Below, piece after piece: positions 47,533-56,041 of a stretch of DNA of 64,000 bases. Made by a program: the position numbers and the translations under genes. Location of the stretch: positions 234,625 through 298,624 of the forward strand of contig REGP01000005.1 in NCBI GenBank assembly GCA_004134995.1. Reading direction: 5' to 3'. Origin of the DNA: Oxalobacteraceae bacterium CAVE-383. Its GTDB lineage: Bacteria > Pseudomonadota > Gammaproteobacteria > Burkholderiales > Burkholderiaceae_D. The first letter of the stretch is position 1; each line of letters begins with the position of its first letter. Below the pieces are notes generated by a model. It was not told the DNA's origin and ran no database searches. It saw only the letters and a list, made by a program, of their open reading frames with translations.

Positions 47533-48161
47533 TACGTTTACTGATCGCCGACGATCACGCGCTCATGCGCGATGGCCTGAAGCGCCTGTTCGCGCTCGGC
47601 GACGCCATTTCGGTGGTGGCCGAAGCCGCCAGCGGCAGCCAGGTATTCGACATCCTGCGCGCGACCGAAATCGATCTGGTGCTGCTCGATATTTCAATGC
47701 CGGGCATCAGCGGCCCGAATCTGATCAATCACATCCGCCAGCAGGAAAACAGTCCGCGCATACTGGTGTTGAGCATGCACAGCGAATTGCAGGTGGCGCG
47801 CAGCGCGCTCAACGCCGGCGCCTCCGGCTACCTGACCAAGGACAGCGATCCCGAAACGCTGGTCGCCGCGGTGGTCAAGGTGGCCGCGGGCGGCCATTTC
47901 ATGGATCCCCGGCTGGCTGAACAAATGGCCTTCGACGTCGGCCATTCAGCGCAGAAGTTGCCGCATGCGCTGTTGTCCAACCGGGAATTCGAGATATTTA
48001 CCCGGCTGGTGCGCGGCCGCAGCGTCAACGAAATCGCCGAAGAGCTGGCGATCAGCAACAAGACGGTCAGCACCCACAAGGCGCGGCTGATGCAGAAAAT
48101 GGGCTGCAACAACAATGCCGACCTGGTGCGCTACGCCATTTCCCACGCCCTGCTCTACTGA
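47529..48161 (+). CDS. LuxR/NarL-family response regulator
   Basis: A 210-residue regulator with an N-terminal receiver (acidic pair D8/D9, phospho-acceptor D54 in LVLLDISMPG, Lys in LTKDSD) and a C-terminal LuxR-type helix-turn-helix (SVNEIAEELAISNKTVSTHKAR). It is the cognate partner of the kinase just upstream, with an ATGA overlap. The targets are unknown; the next genes encode a chemoreceptor and an EAL protein, so motility control is possible but unproven. Confidence 0.94.
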   Translation: MIRLLIADDHALMRDGLKRLFALGDAISVVAEAASGSQVFDILRATEIDLVLLDISMPGISGPNLINHIRQQENSPRILVLSMHSELQVARSALNAGASGYLTKDSDPETLVAAVVKVAAGGHFMDPRLAEQMAFDVGHSAQKLPHALLSNREFEIFTRLVRGRSVNEIAEELAISNKTVSTHKARLMQKMGCNNNADLVRYAISHALLY

Positions 48162-48376
48162 GGCAGCGGCAATGCATCCCGCGAATGCCGGGTTGTAAGG
48201 AAATCCTTATATCAAAATCATCCTTGCCTGACATTTTTCGATTGTGCGCTGCGCTAGTATGATCCGCAGCCAAATTGAGCAGGCGCCAGCTCCCCTATGC
48301 CGCCCCGTTCGATACTAGCCATGTGTGCATGGTGCTCCCATGCAATCTCACTATCTATATCAACAGATGCGGCCCG

Positions 48377-49984
48377 ATGAAAAACATGAAGATTGGAAAT
48401 CGCCTGAGCGCAGCATTCGGGCTTGTACTGCTTTTATCCATTGTCGTATCGGCATACAGCCTGAGCCGCATGAGCGGCATCCAGGACAAGCTCAATGCCA
48501 TCGTCAACGTCAATGACGTCAAGCAGGGCCTCGCGACAACCATGTTCGACACGGTCAGCGACGAGGCGCTCGGCTTGCGCAATCTGGTGCTGTTGAGCGA
48601 TCCGGCCGCGATCAGGACGGAAAGCGCGCGCCTGGCGGACACAAAAAAACAATATGAGGACGCCAAGCAGGCTCTGCAGCAGATTCTGGCCCGGCCCGGC
48701 GCGGAAGATCCGGCCGAACGCACCGCGTTCGCCACGATTCTCGCCAACGAAAGCGCCGCCAAAAATATCTTTTCCCGCTTGGAAACGCTTAGCACGCTGC
48801 AGGATGCCCAGGATCACGCGCAGGCCGTCGAACTCCTGATGGGCGACGCCAGGACGACGCAAAGAAACTGGCGGCAAAGCCTGAGCGGCTTGGTCAAATT
48901 TGAAACCGGCAAGAATCTGGCGGCGGTGGAAAGCGTGGATCGCGTCTCCCAAACCACGCGCACGACGATCATTGCGATCGTCGCCGCGGGTGTCCTGCTC
49001 TGCCTGCTTGTGATCCGTTTCATGACGCGTTCGATCACGCACCCGCTGACCGCCGCGGTAGGGATTGCGCAGCAAGTCGCGCGCGGCGACCTGACGGCGG
49101 AAATCATGCCGGCGTCGCGCGATGAAACCGGCCAATTGATTTCCGCTTTGGGAGACATGAATGCCAGTCTGGCGAGCATCGTCGGCAAAGTCCGCAACGG
49201 CGCCGATGTAATCGGCACGGCGTCGAGCCAGATCGCATCCGGCAATCTCGATTTGTCCTCGCGTACGGAAGAACAGGCCGGCTCGCTGCAGCAGACCGCC
49301 GCGGCAATGGAAGAGCTGACCGCGACCGTGCGGCAAAACGCCGGCAATGCGCAGCGCGCCAGCCAGTTGGCGCTCTCGGCTTCCGGCGTTGCCGCCGACG
49401 GCGGCGCCATCGTCGGCCGGGTGGTGGCTACCATGGCGGACGTCAACGCGTCGTCGGAAAGAATTTCCGGCATCGTCAATGTCATCGACACCATTGCCTT
49501 TCAAACCAATATGCTGGCCTTGAATGCCTCCGTGGAGGCCGCGCGCGCCGGCGAACAGGGACGCGGCTTTGCCGTGGTCGCGGCGGAAGTGCGCGCGCTG
49601 GCGCAGCATTCCGCCTCGGCCGCCAAGGAAATCAAAACGCTGATCGGCGCATCGGTCGACAAAATGGCGACCGCGAGCCGGATGGTGTCGGACGCCGGTT
49701 CGACCATGGACGATATCATCGTCCGCATCCGCAACGTCAGCGAAGCGGTGGACGACATCGCGGCGGCGGGAGAAAAACAGAGCGCCGGCATCGAACAGAT
49801 CAACGCGGCGATCGTGCAGATGGACAGCGCGACCCAGCAGAATGCCGCCCTGGTCGAAGAAGCCGCGGCGGCGTCGCAATCCCTGCGGGAGCAGGCATTG
49901 ACGCTGACGCAACTGGTCCATGTATTCAAGCTCGCCGGAAACGGCGGACCGCAACCGGCGCTGCTTTCGATCGGGCTCAATTGA
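48377..49984 (+). CDS. Methyl-accepting chemotaxis protein
   Basis: A 535-residue chemoreceptor starting [21 protein letters not shown] at 48377; the frame is open upstream to 48275 without receptor character. The periplasmic part is a four-helix-bundle sensor (4HB_MCP), followed by a second membrane helix ([16 protein letters not shown]), HAMP and the methylation/signalling domain. The hairpin tip is [21 protein letters not shown]. It lacks a C-terminal CheR-binding pentapeptide. The stop overlaps a possible TTG start of the next gene. Confidence 0.93.
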   Translation: MKNMKIGNRLSAAFGLVLLLSIVVSAYSLSRMSGIQDKLNAIVNVNDVKQGLATTMFDTVSDEALGLRNLVLLSDPAAIRTESARLADTKKQYEDAKQALQQILARPGAEDPAERTAFATILANESAAKNIFSRLETLSTLQDAQDHAQAVELLMGDARTTQRNWRQSLSGLVKFETGKNLAAVESVDRVSQTTRTTIIAIVAAGVLLCLLVIRFMTRSITHPLTAAVGIAQQVARGDLTAEIMPASRDETGQLISALGDMNASLASIVGKVRNGADVIGTASSQIASGNLDLSSRTEEQAGSLQQTAAAMEELTATVRQNAGNAQRASQLALSASGVAADGGAIVGRVVATMADVNASSERISGIVNVIDTIAFQTNMLALNASVEAARAGEQGRGFAVVAAEVRALAQHSASAAKEIKTLIGASVDKMATASRMVSDAGSTMDDIIVRIRNVSEAVDDIAAAGEKQSAGIEQINAAIVQMDSATQQNAALVEEAAAASQSLREQALTLTQLVHVFKLAGNGGPQPALLSIGLN

Positions 49985-50028
49985 ATCCGTCGCCGGCAAG
50001 CATTCATCCCGTTGCGCGAGGCGGTAAA

Positions 50029-51945
50029 TTGTTCGATAAATTATATCGGTTTGCCATTTACGGTTTGCTCGCCGTGCTGATCGGTTCCGGCATCTATCTG
50101 TCTTATGTGATGACCCGCACCGCGAGCAATATCCGCGCCAGCGCAGTGCCGCAACTGGAAGCAAACGTGACGCTGCTGGCGCACATTTCCAGCTTCGAAA
50201 GCGCCTTGCTGCACCATCAGCTTGCGATGCACGAGTATTCCAACGATGAAATCGCCTATCGGCATTTCGTGGAACTGCAGCAGTTGACGCAGCAGGAAAT
50301 GGACAATCACTTGAAATGCATGATTGCCGGCCTCGGCATGACGGCCGCCCTGCTCGACATCCGCGATACCTATCGCGGCCTGAACAGCCCCGGGCTTCCC
50401 GTCGCGCCGGGCGCCGCGCGCTCGGCCGCCACGCAGCTTGCCGCCAAAGAGGCAGTGCTGGATCTCAATCTGAAAACCCGGCACATCCGGTCCCAGCTCG
50501 AACAGGTGAAGCGGGATGCGGAAAACAAGCTCTACCGGTCCGAAGGCATCGCCGGCAACAGCATCCGCGACATCTCGCTGCTGATTTATATGTTCAGCGT
50601 CGGCGTGTTCCTGGCCGGGCTGTTCATGACCTATCACGTCTGGGCCCGCTTCCGTTCCGAAGACGAGCTGGCGTTCCAGGCCACGCACGATCCGCTGACC
50701 GGACTGGCGCATCGCCGTTCGTTCGAAACCCGGCTGCGCGCATCGAACATGCCGCGCTACACCATCGTGCTGGGCCGGATAGATCGTTTCGAGCGCGTGG
50801 TGGGCGGCCTGGGGCATGCCATGGGCGACCGGATGATGCAGCAGATCGCGGGGCGCATCAAGCAGATCGCCGAACGCCATGGCGGCGAGGCATTCCGGCT
50901 GGACGGGGCCAATATCGCCATCCTGTACAAGTTGGCCAAAACCGAACCGGCGCTGCATGCGGCGCTATCGGAAATGCGCGACGACATGCGCCGTCCCTTC
51001 GTGCTGGACCGCCATGAAATCTTTTCCAGCCTGAGCCTGGGCATCGCGGAATATCCGGGCGACGCCGCCGATCCGGTGCAGCTGCTGAAGAATGCGGATG
51101 CCGCCCTGCGCGCGGCGCATGACGCCGGCGGCGATTGCTACGAATCCTATACCGAAGCGCTCAATACGCGCGCCAACGAAAGGCTGTTGCTGGAAGCGGC
51201 ACTGAGCCATGCAATCGAACGCAAGGAACTGGAATTGCATTACCAGCCGCAGCAATGCCTGAAGACGGGCCGGCTGATGGGCTTTGAGGCCCTGATTCGC
51301 TGGCGCCATCAGGGCAAGCTGATCTCGCCGGCCGATTTCATCCCCTTGGCGGAAGAATCCGGACTGATTGTCGAGCTCGGCGATTGGGTGTTCGCGCGCG
51401 CTTGCCGCCAGGCCAGGAGATGGGCCGAAACCGCGTCCGGCCTGCTGATTGCCGTCAACATATCGCCGCGCCAGTTCCGGCATCCGAATTTCCTGCAGAG
51501 AATTACCGATACGCTGCAGCAGACCCAGGTCGATCCGGGCAGCATCGAACTGGAAATCACGGAAGGGATGGTGATGGAAGGCGCGGACAAAATGATCGCG
51601 CTGCTGACCAGCCTGCGCCGGCTCGGCCTGAAACTGGCGATCGACGATTTCGGCACCGGCTATTCCAGCCTGTCGTATCTGACGCGGTTTCCCGTCAACC
51701 GCCTGAAAATCGATCAGTCATTCGTCGGCAGGCTGGAGCGCGGCCCGCAGGACGTCAGCATCGTGCAGGCCGCCATTCAATTGGGACACAGCCTCGGCAT
51801 GGAGGTCATCGCCGAAGGCGTGGAAACCGAATCGCAGCGCCTGTGCCTGGAGCGCCTGTGCTGCGATCAGATCCAGGGTTATTACTACGGCCGCCCCCTA
51901 GCGCAGGCCGCCGCGTCCGAATTCCTTGCCGGCGCGCACGCTTGA
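50029..51945 (+). CDS. Membrane EAL phosphodiesterase with degenerate GGDEF
   Basis: About 638 residues from a TTG at 50029 with AGG seven bases upstream; an earlier in-frame TTG at 49981 overlaps the chemoreceptor stop and is an alternative. Two membrane helices flank a periplasmic four-helix-type region. In the GGDEF domain the motif is DGANI (292-296), so cyclase activity is not expected. The EAL domain is intact: E420-A-L in GFEALIRW, ELEITEG, AIDDFGTGYSSL and AEGVET. It should hydrolyse cyclic di-GMP, opposing the cyclase at 31.5 kb. Confidence 0.88.
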   Translation: MFDKLYRFAIYGLLAVLIGSGIYLSYVMTRTASNIRASAVPQLEANVTLLAHISSFESALLHHQLAMHEYSNDEIAYRHFVELQQLTQQEMDNHLKCMIAGLGMTAALLDIRDTYRGLNSPGLPVAPGAARSAATQLAAKEAVLDLNLKTRHIRSQLEQVKRDAENKLYRSEGIAGNSIRDISLLIYMFSVGVFLAGLFMTYHVWARFRSEDELAFQATHDPLTGLAHRRSFETRLRASNMPRYTIVLGRIDRFERVVGGLGHAMGDRMMQQIAGRIKQIAERHGGEAFRLDGANIAILYKLAKTEPALHAALSEMRDDMRRPFVLDRHEIFSSLSLGIAEYPGDAADPVQLLKNADAALRAAHDAGGDCYESYTEALNTRANERLLLEAALSHAIERKELELHYQPQQCLKTGRLMGFEALIRWRHQGKLISPADFIPLAEESGLIVELGDWVFARACRQARRWAETASGLLIAVNISPRQFRHPNFLQRITDTLQQTQVDPGSIELEITEGMVMEGADKMIALLTSLRRLGLKLAIDDFGTGYSSLSYLTRFPVNRLKIDQSFVGRLERGPQDVSIVQAAIQLGHSLGMEVIAEGVETESQRLCLERLCCDQIQGYYYGRPLAQAAASEFLAGAHA

Positions 51946-51955
51946 TTAGAAGGTT

Positions 51956-52071
51956 GTTGCAAATTCAGGCGAGGCTGGGCGTTGTACTGCGTTCGTGTCC
52001 CCCGCCGGCCTTCGGCCGTCTCCTCCTTTACCTCACTTCGCACAACACCCAGCCTCGCCTGAATTTGCAAC
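51956..52071. repeat. 116-bp hairpin repeat, copy 2
   Basis: The left arm GTTGCAAATTCAGGCGAGGC (51956 on) and the right arm ending CGCCTGAATTTGCAAC (52071) are near-perfect inverted repeats of about 30 bp with one C/A mismatch. The interior shares ACTGCGTTCGTGTCC and CCTTTACCTCACTTCGC with copy 1 and has a GGCC-TTC-GGCC hairpin. It lies directly after the EAL gene. Confidence 0.82.
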
Positions 52072-52197
52072 CTATAAGCCTGAAGTTTCCGCATGATTGT
52101 CTTACAAAGACAGACAGTCTTTCAGGATTTCCCCTATTTATCTCTTCGGGTTGCATGCCTATAGTTGAATCGTCGCTTTTGCAACCAGGAGAACAAC

Positions 52198-52317
52198 ATG
52201 AACTTGACCAAAATTGTCGCCGATATCGTCACTTCCCTTTTCGACGCGCCGCCAAAATTAAGCGGCCGCCGCCGGCACTTCGCAAGAACCGGTTTTGGCC
52301 GCGCGATTTTTCATTGA
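52198..52317 (+). CDS. Possible 39-residue small protein
   Basis: A short open frame (MNLTKIVADIVTSLFDAPPK, then a basic part with RRR and ending AIFH) preceded by a strong AGGAGA seven bases before the ATG. The N-terminal half could form an amphipathic helix and the C-terminal half is positively charged. The stop abuts the stop of the convergent aminotransferase gene. No family is recognised; it may be a small membrane-associated protein or may not be expressed. Confidence 0.45.
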   Translation: MNLTKIVADIVTSLFDAPPKLSGRRRHFARTGFGRAIFH

Positions 52318-53568
52318 TCAGGCGGATGCTTCCTTACTCGCAGGCACCCGCGCCGGCGCATCCGATGCGCCGGCTGCGTTGCCGCGCAGCATGGCCCTGA
52401 TGCCGCGCAGGCCCTGGCGGATGCGCGCTTCGTTTTCGATCAACGCGAAACGCACGTAATCGTCCCCGTATTCGCCGAAACCGATGCCCGGCGAGACGCA
52501 GACCTTGGCCTTCTCCAGCAATTGCCTGGAAAATTCCAGCGATCCCAGATGCCGATAGGCCTCCGGAATTTGCGCCCAGATATACATCGACGCCTTCGGC
52601 TTTTCGACCGGCCAGCCGGCGTCGTTCAGCCCTTTGACCAGCACGTCGCGGCGGCGCTGGTATTGCGCGCAAATCGCCGAAACGCAAGTCTGATCGCCCT
52701 CCAGCGCCGCGATCGCCGCCACCTGCACCGGCGTGAAACTGCCGTAATCGTGATAACTCTTGATGCGCGCCAGAGCGCTGACCAATTCCTTGTTGCCGAC
52801 CATGAAGCCAATCCGCCAGCCGGCCATGTTGTAGCTTTTCGACAGCGTGAAAAATTCGACGGCGACGTCGCGCGCGCCCGGCACTTGCATGATGGAAGGC
52901 GCTTTCCAGCCGTCATAGACGATATCGGCATAGGCCAGGTCGTGCACCACCAGAATATCGTGTTCCAGGGCGAGCTTGATCACGCGCTCGAAAAACGCCA
53001 GTTCCACGCATTGCGCGGTCGGATTCGACGGAAAGCCGAGCACCATCATTTTCGGCTTCGGATAGCTTTCGCGGATGGCGCGCTCCAGTTCGGCAAAAAA
53101 GTCGACGCCGGGACTCATGCGCACCGATCGGATATCCGCGCCGGCTATGACGGCGCCCCATATATGAATCGGATAACTCGGATTCGGCACCAGCACCGTA
53201 TCGCCGCGATCCAGCGTGGCCAGCATCAGATGCGCCAGGCCTTCCTTGGAACCGATGGTAACGATGGCTTCGGTGTCGGGATCGATATCGACCTCGTAGC
53301 GCTGCTTGTACCAGTGCGAAATGGCGCGCCGCAAGCGGGGAATGCCTTTCGACGCCGAATAGCCATGGGTATCGGGACGCTGCACGGTTTCGACCAGTTT
53401 GTCCACGATATGCTGCGGCGTGGCGCCGTCGGGATTGCCCATCGACATGTCGATGACGTCCTCGCCGCGGCGGCGGGCGGCCATCTTGAGTTCGGCGGTA
53501 ATGTTGAAAACGTAGGGGGGAAGACGATTGATGCGCGAAAAGACGCGCGCAGGCTTGACTGGCGGCAT
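52318..53568 (-). CDS. alaC: AlaC-type aminotransferase (glutamate-pyruvate)
   Basis: PLP-dependent fold-type I aminotransferase of 416 residues resembling AlaC (YfdZ), which forms alanine from pyruvate and glutamate. The N-terminal [19 protein letters not shown] is typical, NPTAQC is the substrate-loop motif and the PLP lysine is K244 in [15 protein letters not shown]. In many betaproteobacteria this gene precedes hom and thrC; here the minus-strand downstream side instead holds a small open frame and a repeat on the other strand. The last 20 residues are an Ala/Pro-rich tail. Confidence 0.9.
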   Translation of the reverse strand: MPPVKPARVFSRINRLPPYVFNITAELKMAARRRGEDVIDMSMGNPDGATPQHIVDKLVETVQRPDTHGYSASKGIPRLRRAISHWYKQRYEVDIDPDTEAIVTIGSKEGLAHLMLATLDRGDTVLVPNPSYPIHIWGAVIAGADIRSVRMSPGVDFFAELERAIRESYPKPKMMVLGFPSNPTAQCVELAFFERVIKLALEHDILVVHDLAYADIVYDGWKAPSIMQVPGARDVAVEFFTLSKSYNMAGWRIGFMVGNKELVSALARIKSYHDYGSFTPVQVAAIAALEGDQTCVSAICAQYQRRRDVLVKGLNDAGWPVEKPKASMYIWAQIPEAYRHLGSLEFSRQLLEKAKVCVSPGIGFGEYGDDYVRFALIENEARIRQGLRGIRAMLRGNAAGASDAPARVPASKEASA

Positions 53569-53754
53569 GATGGGTTTCTTTCACGTAAGCGCCCGGAACC
53601 GTCCGAGCGACGTTGCCGTCAAATGGGTGGCGGCGAAACGATTCTAGCGTGAAATTAGCCGCATGTGGCGCAAAATACCGTGAACCCCCGACGGGAATCG
53701 CGGTCAACGGTGGGATACGCCCAGCTTACCGTCGGATAAAACAGAACCGAGACC

Positions 53755-54132
53755 ATGTTTGACGAAAAAATTGCCCCTCTGGCCGATGCCATTCGCAGCC
53801 GGACCTCTTTGAAGGCCATCTATAAATCCGAGCCGCGCGAGTTCAGCCCGCATGCGCTGGGCAAAGGCCGCTACGGCGAAGACGTAGTGCTGGTGTATCA
53901 ATATGCCGGCATGTCCGGCGGCCGCCCTACCGCAGGCTTGCCGCCGGAACGCTGCTGGCGCATGTTCGTGCTGGAAGATCTGCGCGACCTGTCGCCCGCC
54001 GATGGCGGCTGGCATAGCCATGAAAGCTACCAGGCCGCGCAGGAACGGCTGACCGGCATCTCGATTGCGATCGAAATGGAGACCCCGCAGCAGCCGCCCG
54101 CATTCGGGGAGGCCGCCGGCAACCAGGCTTGA
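53755..54132 (+). CDS. Small WYL-like conserved protein
   Basis: A 125-residue soluble protein. The region KAIYKSEPREFSPHALGKG followed by LVYQYAGMSGG and CWRMFVLEDL resembles the beta-barrel pattern of stand-alone WYL-like proteins (Tyr on a strand, Arg-x-x-x-Pro-His, then a Trp-Arg strand). This is a pattern resemblance, not a confirmed family hit. The C-terminus is Pro/Glu-rich and ends three bases before a partial hairpin repeat, so the tail may have been altered by that element. Confidence 0.6.
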   Translation: MFDEKIAPLADAIRSRTSLKAIYKSEPREFSPHALGKGRYGEDVVLVYQYAGMSGGRPTAGLPPERCWRMFVLEDLRDLSPADGGWHSHESYQAAQERLTGISIAIEMETPQQPPAFGEAAGNQA

Positions 54133-54134
54133 GA

Positions 54135-54163
54135 ACAACACCCCGCCTCGCCTGATTTTGCAA
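54135..54163. repeat. Partial copy (right arm) of the hairpin repeat
   Basis: ACAACACCCCGCCTCGCCTGATTTTGCAA matches the right arm of copies 1 and 2, but no left arm or interior is present. It is a remnant between the WYL-like gene and ribH, which converge. Confidence 0.7.
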
Positions 54164-54176
54164 TCGCTTTTAAGTC

Positions 54177-54692
54177 TCAAGCCGCCAGTTTGCGCGGAAG
54201 CGCCGACAAGGCACGCAGCTTGCCGACGGTATCGGCGCAGGCGCGCGCCGCTTCGGCGCCCTTCACCACGAAATGCTGATGGAAGAATTGCTGATGCTCT
54301 TCATGCGAATGAAAATGATGCGGCGTCAGTACCGAAGAAATCACCGGCACCGACGTTTCCAGTTGCACTTGCATCAATCCGCTGATCACGGCCTGCGCGA
54401 CGAATTCATGGCGATAAATACCGCCATCGACCACCAGGCCGGCCGCCACCACGGCATCGTATTGCCCGCTTTGCGCGAGCAATTTGGCGTGCAGCGGGAT
54501 TTCAAACGCGCCGGCGACTTCAAAGCACGCAATATCGGCCTCGGCAAAGCCCAGGCGTTTCATTTCGGCAAGGAAAGCGTCGCGGCACTGGTCGACGATA
54601 TCGCGATGCCAGCAGGATTGCACGAAGGCGATGCGCCGCTGCACACTGGTAGAGGAAGAGGAAGCTGCCGATTGTTGAACTTGTTGAACCAT
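54177..54692 (-). CDS. ribH: 6,7-dimethyl-8-ribityllumazine synthase, type 2 (RibH2)
   Basis: Lumazine synthase, the penultimate step of riboflavin synthesis, 171 residues. It resembles the type 2 enzymes of Brucella and Mesorhizobium rather than the usual RibH: FVQSCWHRDIVD, GAFEIPLHAKLLA, DGGIYRHEFVAQAVI and SVLTPHHFHSHEEHQQFF are the matching blocks. These enzymes are decamers with flavin-binding properties. It stands alone behind an FMN riboswitch, outside any rib operon, so it may be a second paralogue. Confidence 0.9.
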   Translation of the reverse strand: MVQQVQQSAASSSSTSVQRRIAFVQSCWHRDIVDQCRDAFLAEMKRLGFAEADIACFEVAGAFEIPLHAKLLAQSGQYDAVVAAGLVVDGGIYRHEFVAQAVISGLMQVQLETSVPVISSVLTPHHFHSHEEHQQFFHQHFVVKGAEAARACADTVGKLRALSALPRKLAA

Positions 54693-54703
54693 TCTTGAAG
54701 ACT

Positions 54704-54730
54704 CCTATTTACGGAAAAACTATAAATAGG
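54704..54730 (-). promoter_or_regulatory. Hairpin sequestering the ribH ribosome-binding site
   Basis: On the minus strand CCTATTTA (54730-54723) pairs with TAAATAGG (54711-54704) across an 11-base loop. The 3' arm includes the AGG of the AGGAG ribosome-binding site at 54706-54702, nine bases before the ribH ATG. This is a plausible expression platform for translational control by the upstream riboswitch. Confidence 0.5.
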
Positions 54731-54790
54731 GCGCACGGGACGACGACGGCCGGCTCCGGAAAACCGGGAACCGGCGATGCAATGATCCCG

Positions 54791-54957
54791 TTCTCTTTCA
54801 TCCGGACTATACCGTCGGCCCCGGAATCGAACCGGGTCTGCTGACCTTGCCGCGCAATGACAGGCGGACAAGCGCTCGCGGGCTAGGCCATCCTTCATTA
54901 CCGCATGGATTCGCCATTACCGCCGGTGGGGAATTCCGCCCCGCCCTGAGAACGTTG
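54791..54957 (-). ncRNA. FMN riboswitch (RFN element)
   Basis: Read on the minus strand, the conserved RFN blocks appear in order: ACGTTCTCAGGGCGGGG, AATTCCCCACCGGCGGTA, AGCCCGCGAGCG, GGTCAGCAGACCCGGT, GATTCCGGGGCCGACGGT and ATAGTCCGGATGAAAGAGA. All helices of the aptamer can form. It lies about 100 bases upstream of ribH, so FMN binding should lower ribH expression. Confidence 0.95.
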
Positions 54958-55028
54958 CGGCCGGAATCCGTTCAGATCCGCGACCGCAACGGAATATATC
55001 ACGCAGGGCGAAACGATGCTGGCGGTGC

Positions 55029-55847
55029 TCAGAAACGGACCTTGATATAGGCGGAAGGCCCGACCAGCTTGATGTTCAGGTCTGCATCGCTGCTCGAGAT
55101 ATCGCGATGCAACAGGATCTTGCTGATGCCGTAATCGGCCGCGACGCCGACATTCTTGAACGGAAACCACTCCACGCCCACGGCGCCGTTATAAATATGG
55201 CCGTTCAGGTTGCCGCCGTTTTTCTTGATGCCGGACGCTTCCGCATACAAGCGCACATTCTGGGTCAGCGCGGTGCGCCAGCCCAGTTCCAGCAACGGCG
55301 CCACCGCATCGCCCGAGCTGCTGCCCGAAGCGCTGCCGGGGACGCCGCCGACGGCGCCGCTGGCCTGATAATTAACTTTTCCTCTGTAATATCCCGCGCC
55401 GAGGCCGATGCCAAACACGCTGTTGCCGGAACCGATCCACCATTTATAGGCCAATTGGGCCAGATCTATTTTCAGCCGCGCCGAGGCCGACCCTTCGGCA
55501 GTCACAGGCACGCCGCCGACCGTGCCTGCCCGCGCGATGGATGCATTGAAATCATTGTCGTAGCGATAGTAATCGAAGGACAGCCCCTGATGATCGAAGA
55601 ACAGGACTTCAGCGCGCACGCGCCCCAGCGTGGTGTGATCGCGATCGAGATCGCCGGTGTCGGCGCGGCCGACGGGCGTATTCACGCCGACGCGGAAAGT
55701 CGGATCCACATAGTAGGCGCCGGCGGATACGCTGAAGCGATCCAGCGCCGGAGACGGATCGGCCAGCGCGCCGGCCGAAGCGGCGCACAGCGCGGCGAAC
55801 ACGGACTGTTTTATCAGCCGGAGGGAGCGTGTATTTTTATTCAACAT
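55029..55847 (-). CDS. Outer-membrane beta-barrel protein
   Basis: A 272-residue exported protein. The start at ATG 55847 (MLNKNTRSLRLIKQSVFAAL) is preferred because GGAG lies six bases before it; an ATG at 55853 abuts the same GGAG. The signal peptide is cleaved after GALA. The mature protein alternates hydrophobic and polar residues in about eight to ten strands and ends with Phe (YIKVRF), the outer-membrane sorting signal. Two Gly/Ser/Ala-rich loops are present (GVPVTAEGSAS and GVPGSASGSSSG). The specific family and function are not recognised. Confidence 0.8.
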   Translation of the reverse strand: MLNKNTRSLRLIKQSVFAALCAASAGALADPSPALDRFSVSAGAYYVDPTFRVGVNTPVGRADTGDLDRDHTTLGRVRAEVLFFDHQGLSFDYYRYDNDFNASIARAGTVGGVPVTAEGSASARLKIDLAQLAYKWWIGSGNSVFGIGLGAGYYRGKVNYQASGAVGGVPGSASGSSSGDAVAPLLELGWRTALTQNVRLYAEASGIKKNGGNLNGHIYNGAVGVEWFPFKNVGVAADYGISKILLHRDISSSDADLNIKLVGPSAYIKVRF

Positions 55848-56041
55848 AATCATCTCCGAGGTAAGTTTTAGTCCCCGATGGACTGCGGAATTGATTTCAT
55901 TTGTTACTGAATGTTGAAAAGAATACCAACGGTTGCAATTGGCACAATGTCGGAAAAGGCCGTTTTTTGATGTCGGTGTGCACCCACGGAATTACGGCAT
56001 AATGAGGCGGACCGTGTCAGAAAATTTCACCCCAGGAACCG

